12,228 nucleotides of DNA from Acidobacteriota bacterium. Its GTDB lineage: Bacteria; Acidobacteriota; Vicinamibacteria; Vicinamibacterales; 2-12-FULL-66-21. Made by a program: the position numbers and the translations under genes. The notes beneath the pieces are model-generated. The model was not told where the DNA came from. It was given only the letters and a program-made list of their open reading frames with translations, and did no database searches. The stretch spans positions 1 through 12,228 of the forward strand of contig JAIVJE010000010.1 of the NCBI GenBank assembly GCA_020200195.1, given 5' to 3'. The first letter of the stretch is position 1; every line of letters starts with the position of its first letter. Positions 7,018 through 12,228 of the stretch are shown one piece after another.

Positions 7018-7133
7018 AAGGATCGGGCCAAGGTTCTCTGCCACGGGGACCCCGGCCTCGAATCCCCGTACCGGTACCAGCTCTCATCGAGATATCCGGC
7101 AATCAGCCTCGCACCGCGGGGCTTTTTGTTTGT
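7018..7133 (+). ncRNA. candidate structured leader or small RNA ending in an intrinsic terminator
   Basis: This non-coding stretch before the cyclase gene contains a 7-bp perfect hairpin, ACGGGGA 7043-7049 with TCCCCGT 7063-7069 around a 13-base loop. A GTACCGGTAC palindrome (7068-7077), a small TCTC/GAGA hairpin (7082-7092) and a strong terminator (7106-7130) follow. CCCCG within 7050-7068 could alternatively pair with CGGGG 7117-7121 of the terminator stem, a possible antiterminator; in GC-rich DNA such short complementarity can be chance. A TCGAAT stretch and a TACCA end look tRNA-like, but the T-stem and acceptor do not pair. I do not recognise a riboswitch class. Confidence 0.35.
7106..7130 (+). 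terminator. intrinsic (Rho-independent) terminator 12 bases before the cyclase start
   Basis: GCCTCGC (7106-7112) and GCGGGGC (7116-7122) form a 7-bp stem with one T-G wobble and a 3-base loop, followed at once by TTTTTGTT (7123-7130). The T-run is only on the + strand, so it stops rightward transcription. No + strand gene lies between 3732 and 7142, so it can only act on RNA started in the padR/cyclase intergenic region. Confidence 0.75.
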
Positions 7134-7141
7134 GACATGAC

Positions 7142-9169
7142 GTGATTGGAAAAATCGCGGCTGGCCTCGCACTCGGGTCCGGAGCGGCGGCGCTCGTGCT
7201 GCTGCTCGGATGGACGGGCGTGCTCGAGACGCCCGAATTGAAGACGTACGACTGGCGCATGCGCCAGGCCAGCGATGCCTCCTCCGTACATTCCGACATC
7301 GTCCTTGTAGAGCTCAGCGACACGACGCTCCGCGACTTCGTGCCGGTCGCCGGGCGGTGGCCGTGGCCTCGCGTGCTTCACTCGACGCTCATCGACTATC
7401 TCAACCGCGGGCCGGCGCGCGTGATCGCGTATGACGTGACGTTCTCGGAGCCGGATGCGACCCTCGCCTTCGCATTCGGCGGCGACAAATGGTCGGGATC
7501 CGAGTCGGACAAGGCCCTGGTGGACTCGGTTGCAGCCGCCGGGAACGTCATCATGCTGGCCAACGCCGTCGATGCCGGCGCCCAGGGTGAGCAGGTCACG
7601 AAGCCTTCCATGTGGCGCGACCCGGGCTATCGCCTGAGTCCCGTGATCGAGGAGCGGCCGGTGATCCTGCCGCCGTTTCAAGGGCTCGCCGATGCGTCGG
7701 CGGGACTGGGCCACAATTTTCTGGCATTCGACACCGACGGTCCTGCACGCCGGATGGCCCCGTTCATTCGCAGCCGCGACAACCGTTACCTGCCGTCGCT
7801 CGGTATCGCCGCGGCGTTGGCCGCGGCAGGCGTGCAGCCTGGGGAAGTCAGCATGGATGCTGACACGATTCGCGTTCGCGATCGTCGATTGCCGCTGCTC
7901 CGGGTCCCGGTGCGCGACGTCGCCGACCCGACGCAGGTCCACGATCAGCTCACGATGCTGATCAACTACCGGGCACCGGCGCTCGTCAACGGCCGGCGCC
8001 CCTATCCGTCGTACGAGGTGCGGCACCTCCTCGTGTCCGAAGGTCAGCTGCTCAGCGGAGAGAAGCCGCTGGTCGATCCGGCCAGGTTCAAAGACAAGGT
8101 CGTGTTCGTCGGATTGACCGCGTCTGGTCTCCTCGACGTGTTCGCGACGCCATTCGGCGAGGGGACGATGCCCGGCATTCAGCTGCACGCCAGCATGGCG
8201 GACAGTGTGCTGTCGAATCGTTTCCTGACACGTGCACCGGATCGAAGCCGGCTGGCCGCGACGATCGCCACCGCGCTCGTGGTGGGTCTGATGTCGTCGA
8301 TGTTGCCCTTCATCGCCGCGGCCGCCGGGACGCTGCTCGCCATCAGCGGATGGACGTGGTACGCGGTGACCGCGTTTCGCGGAGGCGTGTGGGTGAACAT
8401 GGCGGAGCCCCTGTCGGCGATGGCAGTTGCGCTCTTCGCCGGCACGGCGTATCGGTATTTCGTGGAAGGCGCCGAGAAGCGGGTCGTGAAGAAGCTGTTC
8501 GGGCGGTATGTGTCGAGGGACGTGTACCACCAGTTGATCTCGAATCCCGAGCTCGCGGAGCTGGGCGGGAAACGCCGGGAAATGACGGTGCTGTTCTCCG
8601 ACATTCGCGGCTTCACGACGGTGACCGAAAAAGGAGACCCCGAGGAGCTGGTGGCGCAGCTCAATGAGTATTTCTCCCGGATGGTGACGATCGTCTTCGA
8701 CCACAAGGGGACCGTCGACAAGTTCGTCGGCGACATGGTCATGGCCTTGTTTGGGGCACCGCTGGAGGATCCCGACCACGCGGAACACGCCGTTCAGGCG
8801 GCGGTCGAGATGGTGCGCGTGCTCGGGGAACTCAATTTGAAATGGGGCGCCGAGGGCCGGACCCAGCTCGATCTCGGCATCGGGATCAGCTCCGGCGGCA
8901 TGATTGCCGGGAATATCGGGTCTTCCTCCATCATGAGCTACACGGTGATCGGGGATAAGGTGAACCTGGGGGCTCGCCTCGAATCCCTCAACAAGGATTA
9001 CAAGACCCGCATTATCATTAGCGACGCGACACGGGCACTGCTCACGGGCGGCTACGAAATCCGGCCGCTCGGAGACGTCACCGTCAAGGGCAAGACCAAG
9101 GCGGTCGCAATCTTTCAGGTCCAGGTTCCGTCTCCACTCCCTAGCGCAGCAGAGGAAGCACACATATGA
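7142..9169 (+). CDS. CHASE2-domain transmembrane adenylate cyclase (class III)
   Basis: This membrane receptor converts ATP to cAMP. An N-terminal span (residues ~3-25) leads into an extracytoplasmic CHASE2 sensor (~28-355, with KTYDWRMR, VIAYDVTFSEPD, GHNFLAFDTDG, VVFVGLTASGLLDVFATP and MPGIQLHASMADSVL). Three further spans follow (~370-440), then a short linker and the class III catalytic domain (~480-665). Catalytic residues are all present: metal-binding D487 (FSDIRGF) and D531 (KFVGDMVMALFG), adenine-specifying K527 and D605 (YTVIGDKVN), and transition-state N608 and R612. Class III catalytic domains work as dimers. The start is GTG 7142; the frame has a stop at 7133-7135, and the first span begins at once. 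No Shine-Dalgarno is visible because the terminator U-run lies just upstream. It overlaps the protease gene by 4 bases and heads the operon with a cyclic-nucleotide-binding channel. Confidence 0.93.
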   Translation: MIGKIAAGLALGSGAAALVLLLGWTGVLETPELKTYDWRMRQASDASSVHSDIVLVELSDTTLRDFVPVAGRWPWPRVLHSTLIDYLNRGPARVIAYDVTFSEPDATLAFAFGGDKWSGSESDKALVDSVAAAGNVIMLANAVDAGAQGEQVTKPSMWRDPGYRLSPVIEERPVILPPFQGLADASAGLGHNFLAFDTDGPARRMAPFIRSRDNRYLPSLGIAAALAAAGVQPGEVSMDADTIRVRDRRLPLLRVPVRDVADPTQVHDQLTMLINYRAPALVNGRRPYPSYEVRHLLVSEGQLLSGEKPLVDPARFKDKVVFVGLTASGLLDVFATPFGEGTMPGIQLHASMADSVLSNRFLTRAPDRSRLAATIATALVVGLMSSMLPFIAAAAGTLLAISGWTWYAVTAFRGGVWVNMAEPLSAMAVALFAGTAYRYFVEGAEKRVVKKLFGRYVSRDVYHQLISNPELAELGGKRREMTVLFSDIRGFTTVTEKGDPEELVAQLNEYFSRMVTIVFDHKGTVDKFVGDMVMALFGAPLEDPDHAEHAVQAAVEMVRVLGELNLKWGAEGRTQLDLGIGISSGGMIAGNIGSSSIMSYTVIGDKVNLGARLESLNKDYKTRIIISDATRALLTGGYEIRPLGDVTVKGKTKAVAIFQVQVPSPLPSAAEEAHI

Positions 9170-10287
9170 AAAACGTGACATTGGCGCTCGCGCTGTTGTT
9201 CACCGCGACCCCGGCATTCGCCCAGTTCGGACAGCTCAGCAAGCTCAAGCAGCAAGCCGATCGGGTGAAGAAGCTGTCCGATATGAACATCTCCGACAAA
9301 GACGAGCGGGTCCTGGGCGAGCAGGTCAGCACTCTGATCCGGAACGACTTTGGCGTCTATCAGGATGACGCCGTGGCGAAGTACGTCACGATGGTCGGCA
9401 GCGTGCTGGCGCAGGCCAGTTCACGTCCCGGCCTCGACTGGCAGTTCATCGTGCTCGACACGGACGGCGTGAATGCCTTCGCCGCGCCGGGCGGCATCGT
9501 GCACATCACCCGGGGCGCACTCGGACTGATCAAGAACGAGGCGCAGCTCGCCGGGGTGCTCGGGCACGAGATCACGCACATCACCGAGAAGCACACCGTC
9601 AACGCCATTCAGAAGGGCAACATGGTCTCGTTCACGGCGGAGGAGGCAGGCAACCAGAGTGGCTTCACCGGGGCGATGATTTCCAAGCTGGCGCAGGCGG
9701 CGTACAAGAACATCCTGAACAACAAGTTCGACCGAGGCGACGAGAACGAGTCCGATCGCGTCGGCGTCCAGCTCGCCGCAAAACTCGGGTACGCCCCAGC
9801 GGGTCTGGCCGAGGTCCTGGCGAGGATCGCGGATCGGAACAAGGACCAGGCGGAGCCCAACGGCATGTTCGCCTCACATCCTCTGATCAAGGACCGCATC
9901 GTCAACATCGAGAAGACGATCAAAGAACAGAATCTGACCGGTTCCGCGACGGTTGTCGCGCGCTATACCGGCGTGATCACATTCGATGCGAAGCCATTGT
10001 CTGAAATCGCGATTACCGACGCCGGCGCGCGCGGTCTCGCGGGCGGCGAGCCGGCGAAAGACGACAAGGACAAAGATAAGAAGGACGAGGGCAAGAAGAG
10101 AGGTGGGTTCCTCGGCAAGGTCGGCTTGACGAGCGGACAACAGGCGCAGAACAGCCAGACTGTCGCGTCGGCAGGTGCACGCGGGGGCGTTCCCGACCGC
10201 GATGCCAAGGGCGGCGGCAATCCGTCCGTGAAGATCGTGAAGGTGTCGCCGGCCGAGCTCGAGGCATTCAAGAAGGGCATCGCCTGA
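9166..10287 (+). CDS. secreted M48-family zinc metalloprotease with a charged C-terminal extension
   Basis: The protein is probably an envelope protease acting in protein quality control, as BepA/LoiP-type M48 enzymes do; the substrate is unknown. A Sec signal peptide (residues 1-20, ending AFA-Q) has no lipobox cysteine, so a soluble periplasmic form is likely. The M48 core shows NAFAAPGGIVHITRGAL, the zinc motif HEITH (134-138), and the third ligand in ENESD (E193 with D197), followed by RVGVQLAAKLGY and FASHPLIKDRI. Beyond ~265 comes an unusual tail with a Lys/Asp-rich run (~296-313) and a Gly/Ser-rich stretch ending in VSPAELEAFKKGIA, which may anchor to or contact other proteins. ATG 9166 overlaps the cyclase stop (ATGA) and has GAGGAAG 9152-9158 as ribosome-binding site, so it is translationally coupled to the cyclase. 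Confidence 0.92.
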   Translation: MKNVTLALALLFTATPAFAQFGQLSKLKQQADRVKKLSDMNISDKDERVLGEQVSTLIRNDFGVYQDDAVAKYVTMVGSVLAQASSRPGLDWQFIVLDTDGVNAFAAPGGIVHITRGALGLIKNEAQLAGVLGHEITHITEKHTVNAIQKGNMVSFTAEEAGNQSGFTGAMISKLAQAAYKNILNNKFDRGDENESDRVGVQLAAKLGYAPAGLAEVLARIADRNKDQAEPNGMFASHPLIKDRIVNIEKTIKEQNLTGSATVVARYTGVITFDAKPLSEIAITDAGARGLAGGEPAKDDKDKDKKDEGKKRGGFLGKVGLTSGQQAQNSQTVASAGARGGVPDRDAKGGGNPSVKIVKVSPAELEAFKKGIA

Positions 10288-10294
10288 TCGGGCA

Positions 10295-10306
10295 CGCGGG
10301 CGCCCG
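10295..10306. repeat. 12-base GC palindrome in the protease-channel gap
   Basis: GCGGGCGCCCGC is a perfect palindrome in the 28-base gap before the channel gene. As a loop-less palindrome it is a poor terminator and has no T-run, so the three genes probably stay on one transcript. It may slow ribosomes or polymerase, or be a chance GC run. Confidence 0.35.
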
Positions 10307-10315
10307 CGGACGCTG

Positions 10316-11761
10316 ATGCAGCACTACCCCGGGCACCTGATCATGGGCGTCGCGGCGCTGGTCGCGACGCTCGTGATCTCGGGCTTCACCGTCAACCATT
10401 TCGTCAAGCGGAAGCTGAAGCTTTCAGTCTTCCTGCTCGGCGTGTACGTCGTCCTCCACATAGTTCTCGCGCTCCAACCCGATCTCTGGGCCGCTGCGGA
10501 GGAGGAGGTTCGATCGTTCGAGCGGCTCGCGTTCGGCGCGGGTCTCATCAACCTCCTCGTCATCTCGCTCATCAATCCGCTGCGCGCCGATCGCGTGCCG
10601 GACGCGTTTCCCACCATCCTGCAGGACGCGATCGTCATCGGGTTGCTGTTCCTGGTCTCGACGTTTCTCTTCAATGAGAAGCTCCTGACCACCTCGGCGG
10701 TCAGCGCCGTCGTCATCGGCTTTGCGCTTCAGGACACGCTTGGCAACGCCTTCGCTGGGCTCGCGCTACAGAGCGAGAAGCCGTTCAGGCTCGGTCACTG
10801 GATCCGGGTCGCGGAGTTCGAGGGTCGCGTCGCAGAGGTGACGTGGCGTGCGACCAAGCTCAGGACGAAGAACGGCAACTTCGTCATCGTCCCCAACAAC
10901 ATCATCGCCAAGGAGGCGATCACGAACTACTCGGAGCCTGCGGCACCGACGCGGCTCCACGTGGAGGTGGGCGCGAGTTACGCCGCACCGCCGAGCGTGG
11001 TGAAGGCGGCCATGCTCGAAGCGATGGCCCAGTCTGCCCGCGTGCTGACGGCCCCCTCGCCGGACGTCATGCTCATGAGCTTCGACAGCTCGTCGATCAC
11101 GTATCGGGGGCGCTTCTGGATCGAAGACTACGAGCGCGACGAAGCGGCGCGGGATCAAGTGCGGACATCGATTTATTACGTGTTTCGCCGGCGAGGTATC
11201 GAGATCCCATTCCCCATACAGGTCCAGTACGAGTCTCCGCCGCCCGCGGTGGATCCAGCCGTGGAGCGGAGACGAAGAGAGGCGGCGATCGCCGGTGTCG
11301 ATATCTTCTCGTCCCTGACCGGCGAACAGCGAAGTGCCATTGCTGATGAGAGCGTCACCCGCGTCTACGGCGACGGCGAGACGATCGTCCGGCAGGGTGA
11401 CGCCGGGGAGTCGATGTACCTCCTCTGCTCGGGAAAAGCATCGGTTGTGCTCGAGCCCGATCGCCAGGAGATCGCGACGATTGACAAGGGGGGCTACTTC
11501 GGCGAGATGTCGCTGCTGACCGGGGAGGCGCGCACGGCGACGGTGATCGCCCGAGGGGATGTCGTCGTGCTGGAGATCGACGCGGCTCTTTTCCGCCGGC
11601 TCGGCGCGGAGCATCAACCGGCGATCGAGCAGATCGGGGTCGCCGCGCTGTCACGGCGTGCGGAGATCGAACAGGTCCTCGCCGCAGGCCGAGGCGCCGC
11701 CGTCGCGGACGCCCCGGACACGTTCCTGTCTCGAATGAAGCGCTTCCTCCGCCTCCGATAA
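10316..11761 (+). CDS. MscS-type channel with C-terminal cyclic-nucleotide-binding domain (bCNG type)
   Basis: This inner-membrane channel is predicted to be gated or tuned by cAMP. Spans lie at ~8-29, 36-54, 72-87 and 100-119. The pore-lining MscS helix follows at ~125-155 (TSAVSAVVIGFALQDTLGNAFAGLALQ). The MscS beta domain comes next (GHWIRV.EFEGRVAEVTWRATKLRT, NFVIVPNNIIAKEAITNYS, ~160-207) with the alpha/beta vestibule to ~306. A linker rich in Arg/Glu leads to a cNMP-binding domain (~327-430), and a basic helix (RMKRFLRLR) ends the protein. The phosphate-binding cassette FGEMSLLTGEARTATV keeps E397 and R406. Threonine follows the arginine, a position that can affect the cAMP/cGMP preference in eukaryotic CNG channels. 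The gene begins 28 bases after the protease and is the likely effector of the operon's cyclase. ATG 10316 has only a weak ribosome-binding site; ATG 10343 is an alternative. Confidence 0.93.
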   Translation: MQHYPGHLIMGVAALVATLVISGFTVNHFVKRKLKLSVFLLGVYVVLHIVLALQPDLWAAAEEEVRSFERLAFGAGLINLLVISLINPLRADRVPDAFPTILQDAIVIGLLFLVSTFLFNEKLLTTSAVSAVVIGFALQDTLGNAFAGLALQSEKPFRLGHWIRVAEFEGRVAEVTWRATKLRTKNGNFVIVPNNIIAKEAITNYSEPAAPTRLHVEVGASYAAPPSVVKAAMLEAMAQSARVLTAPSPDVMLMSFDSSSITYRGRFWIEDYERDEAARDQVRTSIYYVFRRRGIEIPFPIQVQYESPPPAVDPAVERRRREAAIAGVDIFSSLTGEQRSAIADESVTRVYGDGETIVRQGDAGESMYLLCSGKASVVLEPDRQEIATIDKGGYFGEMSLLTGEARTATVIARGDVVVLEIDAALFRRLGAEHQPAIEQIGVAALSRRAEIEQVLAAGRGAAVADAPDTFLSRMKRFLRLR

Positions 11762-11779
11762 GTCAGTGGATCGTCGGCT

Positions 11780-11796
11780 GGTGGCTCAGCGCCACC
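11780..11796. terminator. hairpin between convergent genes, possible bidirectional terminator
   Basis: GGTGGC (11780-11785) and GCCACC (11791-11796) form a perfect 6-bp stem around a 5-base loop in the meeting zone of two convergent genes. It overlaps the stop codon and last codons of the - strand gene. No T-run follows on either side, so termination is only suggested by position. Confidence 0.3.
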
Positions 11797-12228
11797 GTCC
11801 TTCGCGATAGCCTCTGTCGTACCCTTCGGTGAAGCCGCGCCGATACACGTCCTTGTACTCTTCCCGCTGACCGTACTCGCGCTTGTAGTCGTGATCGCCG
11901 TCGCGATACCACTTGTGCCGGCGCGGATCGTAGCGATCGTTGTCGCGCACGTCCTCGCGTCCCTTCGCGTACCCGTCCCTGACGCCGTTGTCGAATGCCG
12001 GCGTGTAGCCATAGCGGCCGGGATACTGACCGTAACCGCCGCGGCTCTGGCCCGGATAGGTGGGATAGCTGTTGGGATACCGCGCGTTGTCCGGGTTCCC
12101 GCGCACGCGGCCATTTCCATAACCACCGTAACTGCCGTTCCGACCGTAACTCGGTGACATCCGTCGATACGCGTCGGAGTATCCCTCCGCGTACCCGGTC
12201 CGGAACGTTTGACGATACCGCTCACGGT
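11786..12228 (-). CDS. Gly/Tyr/Arg-rich repeat protein, 5' partial at window edge
   Basis: The reading frame ends with TGA at 11788-11786 and stays open to the right window edge, so the gene starts outside. An ATG at 12160-12158 is internal, since the frame upstream of it encodes more of the same repeat. Three degenerate copies of a [FY]-x-x-G-x-x-x-G-Y pattern are visible: FRTGYAEGYSDAY (12205-12167), FDNGVRDGYAKGRED (11995-11951) and YRRGFTEGYDRGYREG (11845-11798). Between the first two lies a low-complexity Gly/Tyr/Pro/Asn tract (SYGGYGNG, SYPTYPGQSRGG). It contains no membrane span or cysteine. Similar GY-repeat hypothetical proteins occur in acidobacteria, but I know no function. The charged repeats could coat or bind an anionic partner; that is a guess. 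Confidence 0.7.
   Translation of the reverse strand, partial: RERYRQTFRTGYAEGYSDAYRRMSPSYGRNGSYGGYGNGRVRGNPDNARYPNSYPTYPGQSRGGYGQYPGRYGYTPAFDNGVRDGYAKGREDVRDNDRYDPRRHKWYRDGDHDYKREYGQREEYKDVYRRGFTEGYDRGYREGRWR

Noticed and set aside
7018..7079. tRNA-like end (TCGAAT loop and TACCA) before the cyclase
   Set aside because: The bases flanking the loop do not form a 5-bp T-stem, and no matching 5' acceptor strand exists. The real pairing is a 7-bp hairpin with a 13-base loop.
7103..9181. 692-codon open frame on the - strand opposite the cyclase gene
   Set aside because: It mirrors the cyclase along its whole length, its product is Arg/His/Pro-rich without any domain, and the + strand frame has clear catalytic motifs. 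It is an artefact of GC-rich codon use.
10766..11617. 283-codon open frame on the - strand inside the channel gene
   Set aside because: It is antisense to the MscS beta domain and the cNMP-binding domain, and its composition is biased to Arg/His/Asp.
11614..12225. 203-codon open frame on the - strand at the right edge
   Set aside because: It is a Thr/Ala/Arg-rich shadow of the GY-repeat frame and runs into the channel gene; the GY frame shows internal repeats and the better protein character.

Overview
The window is GC-rich bacterial DNA, most likely from an acidobacterium (Acidobacteriota). The main clue is a PadR-type regulator overlapping by 4 bases with a long orphan MacB/FtsX-type permease that has no ATPase domain. 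This pair (PadR plus 'acidobacterial duplicated orphan permease', ADOP) is typical of that phylum. No rRNA, tRNA or phage gene is visible to confirm the assignment.

Positions 1-3732 form an accessory region on the + strand, and much of it is broken. It starts inside an N6-adenine DNA methyltransferase (NPPY motif) that otherwise looks intact. Three bases later comes a XamI-like restriction endonuclease gene split between two frames. Then follow a small CxxC/CxxC protein, a Clp-N-domain gene with a one-base frameshift near its 3' end, an attC-like hairpin ending in a canonical GTTAGAT core, and a methyltransferase reading frame that has lost its SAM-binding core. Three damaged genes and a possible integron cassette boundary suggest an old gene-acquisition site where the host kept the protective methyltransferase while the nuclease decayed. 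Sequencing or assembly error is the main alternative.

Positions 3836-6930 (- strand) hold the ADOP permease and its PadR regulator, transcribed padR first. The padR start codon lies directly behind a -10-like box, so its mRNA may be leaderless. An 8-bp inverted repeat brackets the -10 box as a likely autoregulatory operator.

Positions 7142-11761 (+ strand) form a tight three-gene cluster: a CHASE2-TM-adenylate cyclase with all catalytic residues; a secreted M48 zinc metalloprotease overlapping it by 4 bases; and an MscS-type channel fused to a C-terminal cyclic-nucleotide-binding domain. The simplest reading is a closed cAMP circuit: an extracytoplasmic signal sensed by CHASE2 raises cAMP, which gates the channel encoded two genes downstream, with an envelope protease as the third member. 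A strong intrinsic terminator sits 12 bases before the cyclase start, although no + strand gene lies upstream to need it. This implies a short RNA or an attenuated leader controlling the operon.

The right edge (12228-11786, - strand) carries the 3' part of a Gly/Tyr/Arg-rich protein with three degenerate GY repeats, convergent with the channel gene. It remains open at the window edge.
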